Source of the DNA: Calditrichota bacterium
GTDB taxonomy: Bacteria > Calditrichota > Calditrichia > Calditrichales > J004
Assembly: GCA_013112635.1 (NCBI GenBank)
Contig: JABFGF010000001.1
Coordinates: 1,224,352 to 1,288,351 of the forward strand
Reading direction: 5' to 3'
DNA: 64,000 nt
The stretch's first letter is position 1. Each line of letters starts with the position of its first letter. The notes under the pieces are model-generated. The model was given only the letters and a program-made list of their open reading frames with translations, did not search any database and had not been told where the DNA came from. Positions 8,277-17,408 of the stretch are shown here, piece after piece. Both the position numbers and the translations under genes were made by a program.

Positions 8277-9548
8277 TTATTTAAATCTGTCTTTAAATGC
8301 CCACAAGCCAAGCGCCGGATTGGAGATATAAAATATTTCCTCACCATCAGGCATGGTGTTAAAACCATCTTGCAACTTTTGTGGATCATACTTTTTTTGC
8401 ATCTGCATTAAATCTGCATATTGGAAATTTACACTTTCTATTTCCTCTTTTGTAAGATTCCCCGGGCAATAGGTTATTTTAAACCTGTCTTCCGAAGAGC
8501 CGTGAATAAGATGTGCAGCCGCACTCAAATTATTCTGGAGATCGTCATTTTCACTGGTCAGTTTGAGTATTTCGGGTGTGGTCAGATAGCCATATTTTCT
8601 GATCAGCTTGTCGATTTCTTTATCCTCCCCAAACTCTTCCAGACCCGGAGCAAGAACGATAAGTTCACCTTCATCTGCAATGGCCATGCGTGTGCGGTAT
8701 ATACTTTTATTTCCAAGCCAGGTACTTTTAAACTCAGAAGGATCAAGATATACCACTACCTTTTTTAGCTCTTTATCCAGCATTTGAAAATTCACTTGTA
8801 ATGAAAGCTCAGACGCTTTTTCAAAGCACTCCATGTCATCGCCAATATAAAGCCCCCTTACTACCAAATCACCAGCTGCATTTTTACCGACAACAGTGTG
8901 GGCATAAACAATTGGTAAATCTTTCGCAAAATGATCGGAAGCATAATTCAGCACCTGGCGGACAGGTGTTATTGCCCTGCCCATTATACGTTCCATTCCA
9001 AAAACGGCACCAAGGTAATGGCTTTTATTTATTCCTTCAGAACCGCCCGTTCCAACAAAAATATTTTTATTATAGTTGGCCATCCCAATCACTTCGTGCG
9101 GGACAACCTGACCAATGGAAAGAATCAAATCATGATCACCATGCGCCAGAAGTTTGTTTACCATTGCCGGCATTGTATAATTGAGTTTCCCCTCAGAAAC
9201 TTCACTAACAAATTCAGATGGTACATCGCCAAGTTTTACCACATCATTTCGCCAATCATGAACGCGAAACAAATCATCCGGTACATCCTTAAACATGTGA
9301 TTTATCTGATCACTTGTCATGGCTGAATGTGTGCCTAAGGCAGGCAATACCTCTGTCAAGGCTTCACCATAATATTGATACAAATACCGGGTAAGTTCAC
9401 CAGCAAATGAATGAAAACGCGTATAATCCGGCGGTACTGCCAAAACCTTTTTGCGCTTTCCCATTTTGTCCAGAGCCTCAAACAAAGCTTCTTTCAGGTT
9501 GTTCGAACTAAACTCTGTATCAACCGATCCTTTTGCATAATAAAGCAT
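8277..9548 (-). CDS. LarA-family nickel-pincer-dependent 2-hydroxyacid epimerase
   Basis: This 423-residue protein belongs to the lactate racemase LarA family (DUF2088 N-terminal domain). Residues matching the Lactobacillus LarA active site are visible: D41 and R44 in PPDYTR, H74 in LGTH, H151 in VVPHEVIGM, K161 in YNKNIFVG (the lysine that would anchor the nickel-pincer nucleotide) and H177 nearby. Characterised LarA homologues include a D-gluconate 2-epimerase (D-gluconate <-> D-mannonate). The operon makes D-mannonate (UxuB) and next contains 6-phosphogluconate dehydrogenase, so that activity fits best. The cofactor-synthesis genes larB, larC and larE are not in the window and must lie elsewhere. 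Activity is inferred from family and context. Confidence 0.85.
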   Translation of the reverse strand: MLYYAKGSVDTEFSSNNLKEALFEALDKMGKRKKVLAVPPDYTRFHSFAGELTRYLYQYYGEALTEVLPALGTHSAMTSDQINHMFKDVPDDLFRVHDWRNDVVKLGDVPSEFVSEVSEGKLNYTMPAMVNKLLAHGDHDLILSIGQVVPHEVIGMANYNKNIFVGTGGSEGINKSHYLGAVFGMERIMGRAITPVRQVLNYASDHFAKDLPIVYAHTVVGKNAAGDLVVRGLYIGDDMECFEKASELSLQVNFQMLDKELKKVVVYLDPSEFKSTWLGNKSIYRTRMAIADEGELIVLAPGLEEFGEDKEIDKLIRKYGYLTTPEILKLTSENDDLQNNLSAAAHLIHGSSEDRFKITYCPGNLTKEEIESVNFQYADLMQMQKKYDPQKLQDGFNTMPDGEEIFYISNPALGLWAFKDRFK

Positions 9549-9566
9549 ATTTTTCCTGTTTGATTT

Positions 9567-10976
9567 TTAAATCCATTGTGTATGAAAAAACTCACCACGC
9601 GGTTTGTCCACACGTTCATAAGTATGGGCGCCAAAATAGTCACGCTGTGCCTGTAAAAGATTAGCTGGCAAACGTTCACAGCGGTAGCTGTCATAATAAG
9701 CCAATGCACTGCTAAATGCCGGGACAGGAATCCCTAATTCTGTGGCTTTAGAAATTACTTTACGCCAGGCCCCCTGTGTTGCATCAATGACAGATTTGAA
9801 GTAATCATCCAGCAATAGGTTTGCAAGGTTAATATCATTTTCAAAAGCAGATTTTATATTATCTAAAAATTGTGCACGGATAATACATCCCGCCCGCCAT
9901 AAAAGAGCAATATTTCCAAAATTGAGATTCCAGCCATATTCTTCATCCGCAGCACGCATTAATTGAAACCCTTGAGCATAAGAGCAAATCTTTGAAGCAA
10001 ACAACGCTTTGCGGATCATTTCTACAAATTCAGTTCTATCGCCATCATATAAATGGTCAGGCCCATTTAGCTTTTTAGATGCTTTTACCCGTTCTTCTTT
10101 TATTGCGCTTAATGTACGCGCAAAAACTGCTTCAGCAATAGTTTGTACAGGGATGCCCAAATCAAGCGCAGCAATGCTTGTCCACTTTCCCGTTCCTTTT
10201 TGACCGGCTGTATCCAGAATAACATCAACCATTGGCTTTCCGGAATCTTCATCCTTTTTGGCCAGAATATCACCGGTTATTTCAATAAGATAACTATTTA
10301 ATTCTCCTGCATTCCATTCGGCAAAAGTTTTATGCATTTCATCAGAAGACATTCCCAATGATTGGTCCATTAAATGATAGGCTTCACAAATCATCTGCAT
10401 ATCCGCGTATTCAATTCCATTATGTACCATTTTCACAAAATGGCCTGCACCACCTTCACCAACCCATTCAGCACAAGATTCACCTTCATCCGTTTTAGCA
10501 GCAATTGCCTGTAAGATTGGTTTGACCAATGGCCAAGCATCCGGGTCTCCGCCGGGCATAATCGAAGGTCCCCATAAAGCGCCTTTTTCACCACCACTAA
10601 CACCCGTACCGATATAAGAAATACCGTCTTTTTTAAGTTCCTTCCAACGTCTCTCCGTATCAGGAAAATGTGTGTTTCCTCCATCGATCAATAAATCATT
10701 TTTATTCAGATATGGTTTCAGGTCGCTGATGACCGCATCAACTGGATTACCAGCAGGCACCATCATTAAAATGCGTTTTGGGGATTCTAATGCCGAAACA
10801 AACTCATTTAAGTCTAAACAGACCTGCATAACTTTTCCGTTAAACTTATCTTTTGCCGCTGATCTTTTTTCTTCATCAAGATCAAATCCGGCAACACTAA
10901 ATTTATTACGCTCAATATTCAGGGCTAAATTTTGCCCCATAACACCAAGTCCGATAACACCTATATTATATTTCAT
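9567..10976 (-). CDS. gnd: 6-phosphogluconate dehydrogenase, decarboxylating
   Basis: Full-length Gnd (469 residues; E. coli 468) converts 6-phospho-D-gluconate to ribulose-5-phosphate, CO2 and NAD(P)H in the cytosol. The Rossmann motif GLGVMGQNLA is at 9-18 and the substrate loop GVSGGEKGALWGPSIMPGG lies in mid-protein. Catalytic K182 and E189 sit in VKMVHNGIEYADMQ, and the C-terminal tail (FHTQW) is of the long dimeric type. Its place inside a uronate operon, directly upstream of a LarA-family epimerase and a sugar-acid kinase and 14 bp after the mannonate-forming dehydrogenase, is unusual. It argues for a dedicated catabolic role rather than housekeeping pentose-phosphate duty. Confidence 0.96.
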   Translation of the reverse strand: MKYNIGVIGLGVMGQNLALNIERNKFSVAGFDLDEEKRSAAKDKFNGKVMQVCLDLNEFVSALESPKRILMMVPAGNPVDAVISDLKPYLNKNDLLIDGGNTHFPDTERRWKELKKDGISYIGTGVSGGEKGALWGPSIMPGGDPDAWPLVKPILQAIAAKTDEGESCAEWVGEGGAGHFVKMVHNGIEYADMQMICEAYHLMDQSLGMSSDEMHKTFAEWNAGELNSYLIEITGDILAKKDEDSGKPMVDVILDTAGQKGTGKWTSIAALDLGIPVQTIAEAVFARTLSAIKEERVKASKKLNGPDHLYDGDRTEFVEMIRKALFASKICSYAQGFQLMRAADEEYGWNLNFGNIALLWRAGCIIRAQFLDNIKSAFENDINLANLLLDDYFKSVIDATQGAWRKVISKATELGIPVPAFSSALAYYDSYRCERLPANLLQAQRDYFGAHTYERVDKPRGEFFHTQWI

Positions 10977-10990
10977 TTTAAAATCCTTTA

Positions 10991-11812
10991 TTAAACTCCA
11001 CTAAAGGCAGAAAATCCACCATCAACCGGAACAACAATCCCGGTTACAAAAGCTGAGGCATCTGATAAGAGCCATACAATTGTTCCAACCAAATCTTCCG
11101 GATTTCCATAACGCCCCATAGGTGTATGGCCAATTATTGATTTACCACGCTCCGTTGGCTTGCCTGTTTTTTCATCGGTTAACAAAAAACGGTTCTGATT
11201 GGTCAGAAAAAATCCTGGTGCGATTGCATTTACACGAATATTTGCAGAATACTCCTGTGCCATATGTACCGCCAGCCATTGTGTAAAATTGCTCACCGCT
11301 GCTTTTGCTGAAGAATATGCCGGAATTCGTGTTAAAGGACGAAAAGCATTCATGGAGGAAATATTTAAAATATTACCACTTCCCTGATCTGCAAAAAGTT
11401 TCCCAAACACCTGACTTGGTAAAACCGTACCCGTGAGATTAAGCTGCATAACCCAGTTAAATGCCTCAGCCGGGATATTAAAAAAACTCATATCCGCGTT
11501 GGTTGTTGATTTTGGATGATTGCCCCCAGCACCGTTTATTAACACATCGATTTGGCCAAATTTTTTAAGAATATCATCTTTACATTCTTCAATGGAGTCT
11601 TTATTTAAAACATCACATTTGAAAACTGCATAATCTGCTTTTGACTTTTCGAGCCTGTTTAAAACAGGTTCATGCAAATCAGTTTTTAAATCCATAATTG
11701 CAACTTTACAGTTTTGTTCGGCTAAGGCACAGGCTATTACACTGCCCAAAACACCACCGCCACCGGTTATTGCGACTACTTTGTTTTTTATATCAAAAAG
11801 AGAATTGTTCAA
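10991..11812 (-). CDS. uxuB: SDR-type D-mannonate oxidoreductase (fructuronate reductase)
   Basis: This 273-residue short-chain dehydrogenase has a TGGGGVLG cofactor loop (16-23), NGAGG (93-97), catalytic S152/S153, Y166 and K170 (YSSAK), and the PGFF segment. The length and the long insertion after NAPG resemble the SDR-type UxuB of Bacillus (YjmF), which reduces D-fructuronate to D-mannonate. The start is TTG at 11812 with an upstream AGGAG about 8 bp away; the ATG alternatives would truncate the Rossmann fold. The gene follows the tagaturonate epimerase by 30 bp, which supplies its substrate. A related hexonate dehydrogenase specificity cannot be excluded. Confidence 0.82.
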   Translation of the reverse strand: MNNSLFDIKNKVVAITGGGGVLGSVIACALAEQNCKVAIMDLKTDLHEPVLNRLEKSKADYAVFKCDVLNKDSIEECKDDILKKFGQIDVLINGAGGNHPKSTTNADMSFFNIPAEAFNWVMQLNLTGTVLPSQVFGKLFADQGSGNILNISSMNAFRPLTRIPAYSSAKAAVSNFTQWLAVHMAQEYSANIRVNAIAPGFFLTNQNRFLLTDEKTGKPTERGKSIIGHTPMGRYGNPEDLVGTIVWLLSDASAFVTGIVVPVDGGFSAFSGV

Positions 11813-11842
11813 AATTTATCTCCTAAATTCTGTTATAATTAT

Positions 11843-13093
11843 TTAAAAAAAAAGAGGTCTAATGTGTCGCTCAAAGATATTTTCAGTTACATTTTTGGTA
11901 ATTATATCTTCATTCTTTTCCAGGGCCTTTAAATAAGTATCACCCATCTTGGCAGCCATTTTATATCCAACATGTAACAATTGCCTAAAATGAAGATTGT
12001 AGTTTAGATTTTGCTGATCATGCCTAAGTGACTCAGAAAATTTTATTCCATCCCATTTTGAAACTTCGTCCGCTGTAGGCAATTTGTTTTTGTCAATATC
12101 AATAACCGATGCATATGGAGCGCATAGTTCATCAAAATTATCTAATGATTTTCTATAAATATCTTGCGCAATTTTCAACCCTTCACCACCTGCTTCGGCC
12201 AGCCCAATCAATTCTTCAAGCCACGTTGTTCCGGCTGTTTTTAAATGTAAGCCGGCATTAAATTTATTAATGGCTTCTCTAATAATAGGATAAATGGAAA
12301 ATTTGTCACTTCCGGAATGCACGCTTAATTTTAAATCTTGCGGTAGACTAAATTCTTTTATAGCTACTTTTAGCACAGCGAGATCTTGTTCAAACTCTTG
12401 TTTAAATTTTTGCAGGTCCCCAACATAATCCACACCCTTGTTAAAGCGCCCGCTAAATTTCGGTGCAATAGTTTGTAGTGGGATTTTTTCAGCAGATAAT
12501 GCGGAAAGTATCAGGAACATCTCTCCGGGTGTTTGCGGTTGATCCGTCTCATCCATAGAAACTTCTATTACAAAAGGCTTCTCCGCTTTTTGGGATGCGA
12601 TGTGCCTAAATATTCTTCCAGCCTGTTGTGCTGCGTAAAGGTATTTTTCAGCTACATTTTTTATTAATTTTTCATTAATCTCAAGTTTTTGATTCAGGAC
12701 GGGTAAAACAAGTTCGCCGATATATTTTGAATTAGTTTTTACAAAATCATCAATGGCAACATCTTCAACTTTCTCACCAATAAAGTCTGCAACATCCAGA
12801 GTAAAGAAATCGCAATGGTCCATAAAGAAATCAACTGTTTCAAGATTGATATGGTCCGCATCTACTAGATAAGGTTTTTGCCAGGTCAGATCTTTTACAG
12901 CAATATCTGCTTGCTGCCTGGCTGTGATGGGTTCACTGCTAATTGTTTGATGCTCGCGGTAAGATTTATTCCAAACTGGAGTAAGTTCAACTCCAGCATC
13001 ATCAGCATGTTTAATTGCTGCCAGTTGGGCTTTTGCCTGGTGTGCAAAACGGTCTCCAACTCCGAATGAAAACTTGGTTATTATTTCTTTCAT
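11843..13093 (-). CDS. uxaE: Tagaturonate epimerase
   Basis: This 416-residue protein matches the UxaE family (first assigned in Thermotoga), which interconverts D-tagaturonate and D-fructuronate. That allows galacturonate to join the glucuronate branch without UxaB/UxaA. Family landmarks seen are GVGDRFAHQAKAQL (11-24), VWNKSYREHQ (40-49), EVSMDETDQPQTPGE and VHSGSDKFSIYP, which contain the likely metal-binding residues. It sits between the TRAP permease and the fructuronate reductase, exactly where the pathway would need it. An AAGGAT ribosome binding site precedes the ATG at 13093. Confidence 0.88.
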   Translation of the reverse strand: MKEIITKFSFGVGDRFAHQAKAQLAAIKHADDAGVELTPVWNKSYREHQTISSEPITARQQADIAVKDLTWQKPYLVDADHINLETVDFFMDHCDFFTLDVADFIGEKVEDVAIDDFVKTNSKYIGELVLPVLNQKLEINEKLIKNVAEKYLYAAQQAGRIFRHIASQKAEKPFVIEVSMDETDQPQTPGEMFLILSALSAEKIPLQTIAPKFSGRFNKGVDYVGDLQKFKQEFEQDLAVLKVAIKEFSLPQDLKLSVHSGSDKFSIYPIIREAINKFNAGLHLKTAGTTWLEELIGLAEAGGEGLKIAQDIYRKSLDNFDELCAPYASVIDIDKNKLPTADEVSKWDGIKFSESLRHDQQNLNYNLHFRQLLHVGYKMAAKMGDTYLKALEKNEDIITKNVTENIFERHIRPLFF

Positions 13094-13135
13094 TTTTTAT
13101 TTATCCTTTTCTAAATTTCATTTTTTATTTTAATT

Positions 13136-14431
13136 CTAATAACCAAACAATGATGGTAGCCACAGACTTAATTCAGGTATATAAGTAACCAGCATTAGAG
13201 CAATAATCATAGCGATATAGAATGGCAATAATGGCCGTACAAGCTTTGAAATCGATGTCTGCCCTATTCCACAGCCCACAAAAAGCACACTCCCAACCGG
13301 TGGAGTACACAATCCAATGCTTAAGTTTAACACCATCATAATGCCAAAATGAAGAGGCTCAATTCCCAGCTCAACAACAACTGGCAAAAAGATGGGCGTA
13401 AAAATTAATACTGCTGGCGTCATATCCATAAAAGTACCAACAATTAATAGCAGCACATTGATAATCAATAAAATAACAATTGTACTGTCCGTCATACCCA
13501 CTAAAGCTGCTGTTATATTTTGGGGAATATTTTCATAGGATAAAATCCAGGACATTGCTTTTGATGTTCCGATAAGTAACATTACTATTGCTGTTGTTTC
13601 TACGGTTTTTAGAAGAATGCCCGGTAGGTCTTTTATTTTTACTTCGCGATAAACCACTACAGCCAGAATAAGTGAGTAAATTACCGCAACCGCACTTGCC
13701 TCAGTTGCTGTAAAAACACCTGCGATAATCCCGCCGATAACAATGTAAATCAACAACAAACTTGGCACTGCATCGAGTAATTTTTTCCCGGCATAAATAA
13801 AACTATAACGCTCCCCTTTTGGATAACCTTTTATTACTGCAGTAAAAGCAGCTACAGCTATCAAACCCATTCCTACCAAAATCCCCGGAAGATATCCTGC
13901 TATAAAAAGCGCCGCAATGGAAACACCCCCGCTGGCCAGGGAATAAACTATTAAAATATTACTCGGTGGAATTAGCAGCCCGGTTGTTGAAGCTGTTACA
14001 GTTAATGCTGTATTAAAATTCTTATCATATCCCTCTTTATTCATGGATGGGATCATAAATCCACCAATAGCCGATGTGGCTGCTACCGCCGATCCGGAAA
14101 TCGCGCCAAAAAACATACAAGCCACAATATTTACATAGGCCAAACCACCCGGAAAAGTACCAACAACAACTTTCGCAAAGTCAATCAGCCGCCGAGCAAT
14201 TCCTCCGCGTCCCATCAATAATCCCGAAAGAATAAAAAATGGAATCGCCAATAATGCAAAGCTGTTTATACCTGTTGCCATTTGTTGTGCAACAGTAGTT
14301 ATTGCCGGCCCAGGAGCAATTGTAAATATCATTGTCAGGATTGTAGAAATACCAATACTTATTGCAATTGGCACATTAAGGGCCAGTAAAATGACAAAAC
14401 TTATGATTAATACAAAAACTGAAATATCCAT
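13136..14431 (-). CDS. dctM: TRAP transporter large permease (DctM)
   Basis: This 431-residue, roughly 12-helix inner-membrane protein has standard TRAP large-subunit motifs: IPFFILSGLLMGRGGIARRL near residue 70, FFGAISGSAVAATSAIGG, and the repeat-related MDMTPAVLIFTPIFLP and GLCTPPVGSVLFVGC. It carries the Na+-coupled transport path for a periplasmic-binding-protein-delivered organic acid. With dctQ and dctP in a uronate operon, the substrate is most likely galacturonate or glucuronate. Confidence 0.95.
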   Translation of the reverse strand: MDISVFVLIISFVILLALNVPIAISIGISTILTMIFTIAPGPAITTVAQQMATGINSFALLAIPFFILSGLLMGRGGIARRLIDFAKVVVGTFPGGLAYVNIVACMFFGAISGSAVAATSAIGGFMIPSMNKEGYDKNFNTALTVTASTTGLLIPPSNILIVYSLASGGVSIAALFIAGYLPGILVGMGLIAVAAFTAVIKGYPKGERYSFIYAGKKLLDAVPSLLLIYIVIGGIIAGVFTATEASAVAVIYSLILAVVVYREVKIKDLPGILLKTVETTAIVMLLIGTSKAMSWILSYENIPQNITAALVGMTDSTIVILLIINVLLLIVGTFMDMTPAVLIFTPIFLPVVVELGIEPLHFGIMMVLNLSIGLCTPPVGSVLFVGCGIGQTSISKLVRPLLPFYIAMIIALMLVTYIPELSLWLPSLFGY

Positions 14432-14446
14432 TTATATCGTTCCTAT

Positions 14447-14959
14447 TTAATCAATTACATTAGTTTGCTGAGTTGAAAACTCTCCCGGTTGTTTTCGCCA
14501 GGCATCAATTATAAAAACGACCGAATAATAGATCATTAAAATCCCTGTTAGAGGTAATACCAGGTAAACATAACCCATCGGTATTCCCATTGCCGGAGAG
14601 ATTTGATTTAGTGTAAAAGTCAGGTCAACTAATCTTAATCCACCAACAACCAATACAAACAATGCAAAAAGCGATACAATGGAATAGATCAATATCTCCG
14701 CGCCTTTTCTTTTGGTACCCTTAAGTTGTGTTGTCAAAATATCAATCCCAAGATGGGCACGGGTATATAGAGCATACGATGCCCCCAACAATCCTATCCA
14801 AATCAATAGAAACCCGGCAAGTTCCTCTGTGTATGAACTTGGATCTTTTAATATAAACCGCGTAAATATTTGCCATGAAACATCAATAACAATCAGTGCC
14901 ATCAGAGATATCAAAAAAATCTCCAAAGTTTTTGTTATTGTCTTTGTAAGCTTTTGCAT
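14447..14959 (-). CDS. dctQ: TRAP transporter small permease (DctQ)
   Basis: This 170-residue protein has four predicted membrane helices (about 14-36, 50-68, 88-110 and 128-150) and the DctQ signature of a helix followed by TEELAGFLLIWIGLLGASYA. It partners DctM in the membrane. It sits 14 bp after dctP and 15 bp before dctM in the same operon. Confidence 0.93.
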   Translation of the reverse strand: MQKLTKTITKTLEIFLISLMALIVIDVSWQIFTRFILKDPSSYTEELAGFLLIWIGLLGASYALYTRAHLGIDILTTQLKGTKRKGAEILIYSIVSLFALFVLVVGGLRLVDLTFTLNQISPAMGIPMGYVYLVLPLTGILMIYYSVVFIIDAWRKQPGEFSTQQTNVID

Positions 14960-14972
14960 ACTTCTTACCTAT

Positions 14973-15956
14973 TTATTTGATTTCATTTATCTGTTTAATA
15001 AGCGTATAAATTGATGTACCTTTATACGATTCGTGCATTTCTTTAACGGCTCCCTGAAACGGCGTTTTGTCCGGGTAAATTACCTGAACACCGGCCTCTT
15101 GTACTGCTGCCAGCGCTTCGTCACTTGCTTTTTTCCATAATGTTTTTTGAAATTCTACAGACTCATCCACGGCCTCTTGTAACCAGATCTGCTCCTGCTC
15201 ACTTAAGCTATTCCAAACAACTGTACTCATAATTAAAATATCCGGAACAGCCGTGTGTTCATCCAGACTATAATATTTGCACACTTCATAATGCTTTGAT
15301 AGATAAAAACTGGGGGGATTATTTTCCGCGCCATCAACAACTCCTTGCTGCAAGGAAGTGTATAACTCGCCCCAGGGAATTGGAGTAGCTGACCCTCCGA
15401 GTGATTTAACCATTTGCATTGCTGTAATACTTTTCATTACGCGGATTTTCAACCCGGCAAGATCATCAGGTTTATTAACCGGTTTTTCTTTTGTATAAAA
15501 ACTGCGGCTGCCTGCATCATAGTAACACATACCTCTCAAGTAGTAAGGCTCGCCGGAAAGCAATAAGTTTTTACCAATTTCTCCATTTAAAACATTCCAT
15601 TTATGTTCATCGTTGCGAAAGATATATGGTACACCAAATATCTTCATTTCTGGAACAAATCCCTCCATTGGCGCGGTAGATACTTTGGTCATCGCCAAAC
15701 TTCCAATCTGCAACAATTCAATCAGATCACGCTCTCCACCCAATTGGCCACCCGGATAAATATCAACGCGCATTTTTCCACCAGATTTTTCTGCGATCTT
15801 CTTAGCCATATAAACCATCCCATTATGAACTGGGTGGCTGGTATCTAAAACATGAGCCAGTTTTATGACAGTAGTACTGCTTTCATTTTTACAAGAAATA
15901 GTAATTCCAGCAAGTACAATTAATAGTGTTATTTTCGTTTTAAGAAGTATTTTCAT
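14973..15956 (-). CDS. dctP: TRAP substrate-binding lipoprotein (DctP family), uronate-specific by context
   Basis: This 327-residue extracytoplasmic solute receptor has a signal peptide ending in a probable lipobox with C22 (ITISC), so it is likely membrane-tethered. The DctP fold is clear: LAHVLDTSHPVHNGMVYMA near the N-terminus, the GGQLGGERDLIELLQ loop, GLKIRVM, and GVVDGAENNPPSF with the conserved arginine upstream that normally salt-bridges the substrate carboxylate. It delivers an acid sugar to DctQM. Glucuronate/galacturonate specificity is inferred from the flanking uxaC and uxaE. Confidence 0.93.
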   Translation of the reverse strand: MKILLKTKITLLIVLAGITISCKNESSTTVIKLAHVLDTSHPVHNGMVYMAKKIAEKSGGKMRVDIYPGGQLGGERDLIELLQIGSLAMTKVSTAPMEGFVPEMKIFGVPYIFRNDEHKWNVLNGEIGKNLLLSGEPYYLRGMCYYDAGSRSFYTKEKPVNKPDDLAGLKIRVMKSITAMQMVKSLGGSATPIPWGELYTSLQQGVVDGAENNPPSFYLSKHYEVCKYYSLDEHTAVPDILIMSTVVWNSLSEQEQIWLQEAVDESVEFQKTLWKKASDEALAAVQEAGVQVIYPDKTPFQGAVKEMHESYKGTSIYTLIKQINEIK

Positions 15957-15989
15957 AATAGCCCTTAATAAAACCTCATCAACAAATTG

Positions 15990-17402
15990 TTATAATTTAT
16001 ATGCCTCTTTTGCCAGGTCATAAGCCAGGGCTTTACTTAAAATCGTTGCCTGATCCATATCAATAATATGTCTGGCAACCTGGTCTGCCAGAAAATTTGA
16101 ATCAACCCGTCGGCTTACGTCATGCCGTGCCGGTATTGAAAGAAAAGCACGCGTATCATCATTAAATCCAACTGTATTATAAAATCCCGCCGTTTCTGTT
16201 ACCATATGCCTGTAGCGTGTCATCCCTTCAATGCTGTCATGAAACCACCATGCAGGACCAAGTTTCATCGCCGGATAATGACCGGCAAGTGGGGCAAGCT
16301 CCCTGGAATAAACAGTTTCATCGAGGGTAAAAACAATCAATTTAAATGCAGGATTGTTACCATAAGCTTTAAGAAGTGTCTGTAGGTTACGTGTGTATTC
16401 TGTTTGAATCGGAATATCTGCGCCTTTGTCGAGACCAAATCTATCAAATATTATTTGATTATGGTTTCGGAATGATCCGGCATGTATTTGCATAACCAGG
16501 CCATCATCAACACTCATCCTGGCCATTTCCATCAACATATTTGCTGTAAATAAGTGTGCGTCATTTTTATCTGCCTGCCCTTTTAAAGCACGTTGGAAGA
16601 TCGCCTCAGATTCTAAGCTGCTAAGTTTATTTGTATAAGGTGAAAGTACACCCTGGTCGGTAGAAGTAGCGCCCATTTCTTTAAAAAAGGCCCTGCGATT
16701 CTCAAGGGCCGATATGAACTTTTTAAACGATTTAATTTCTATATCTGTTGCTTTCCCTAATTTTTCAATTTCAAATTTCCAGTCGTCCGCTAAAATATTT
16801 ACAACAGCATCCGGACGGAATGCCGGTACGACTCTTCCTGTCCAACCTGAGTTTTTAATTTTTTGATGGTGTTCCAAACTGTCTGCAGCGCCATCGGTTG
16901 TGCTTAATACTTCAATATTAAATTGTTCAAAAAGTGTGCGCGGTTTAAACTCGGCCGATTTTAATTTCTCATTGATCTTATCATAAATTTTCATTGCATT
17001 ATTGGAGTCTGGCCGTTCTTCAATCCCAAACACTTCCACAAATTCATGTGCTAACCAAACTCCTGTAGGAGTCCCGGCGAATAAATGAAAATTTTCTGAA
17101 AATAATTGCCAAATTTTTCTGTGGTCTGTTTCCACTTCGCTACAATCAACCGTTGGAACGCCTAATTTTTCCAAAGGAATTCCCTGAGAATAAAGCATCC
17201 GAAAAATATAATGATCGGGGATTAGGATAAGCTCAGTTGGATCAGGAAAAGATTGATTGTCCGCAAGAATCTTTGGGTTAACGTGGCCATGGGGACTTAT
17301 TATTGGCAGATCTTTAATATTATTATATAACTCACGGGCTATTTTTCGTACTTTTGGGTTGGGATCAAAGAACCGATCCGGGTGAATATCAAATTTACTC
17401 AT
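15990..17402 (-). CDS. uxaC: Glucuronate/galacturonate isomerase
   Basis: UxaC (470 residues from the chosen start; E. coli 470) isomerises D-glucuronate to D-fructuronate and D-galacturonate to D-tagaturonate in the cytosol. The family motifs ISPHGHVNP (metal-binding HxH), WLAHEFVEVFGI, LSTTDGAADSLEHH and QIHAGSFRNHN are visible, as is the C-terminal NDDTRAFLSIPARHDVSRR. I chose the ATG at 17402 because AAGGAT lies about 10 bp upstream; an in-frame TTG at 17408 would abut the lacI stop codon. It directly follows lacI, so it is the first enzyme of the operon. Confidence 0.97.
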   Translation of the reverse strand: MSKFDIHPDRFFDPNPKVRKIARELYNNIKDLPIISPHGHVNPKILADNQSFPDPTELILIPDHYIFRMLYSQGIPLEKLGVPTVDCSEVETDHRKIWQLFSENFHLFAGTPTGVWLAHEFVEVFGIEERPDSNNAMKIYDKINEKLKSAEFKPRTLFEQFNIEVLSTTDGAADSLEHHQKIKNSGWTGRVVPAFRPDAVVNILADDWKFEIEKLGKATDIEIKSFKKFISALENRRAFFKEMGATSTDQGVLSPYTNKLSSLESEAIFQRALKGQADKNDAHLFTANMLMEMARMSVDDGLVMQIHAGSFRNHNQIIFDRFGLDKGADIPIQTEYTRNLQTLLKAYGNNPAFKLIVFTLDETVYSRELAPLAGHYPAMKLGPAWWFHDSIEGMTRYRHMVTETAGFYNTVGFNDDTRAFLSIPARHDVSRRVDSNFLADQVARHIIDMDQATILSKALAYDLAKEAYKL

Positions 17403-17408
17403 AGTCAA

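Noticed and set aside
8801..9326. Plus-strand open frames of about 130 codons within the LarA-like gene
   Set aside because: They are antisense shadows of a strongly conserved enzyme and show no domain, signal or ribosome site.
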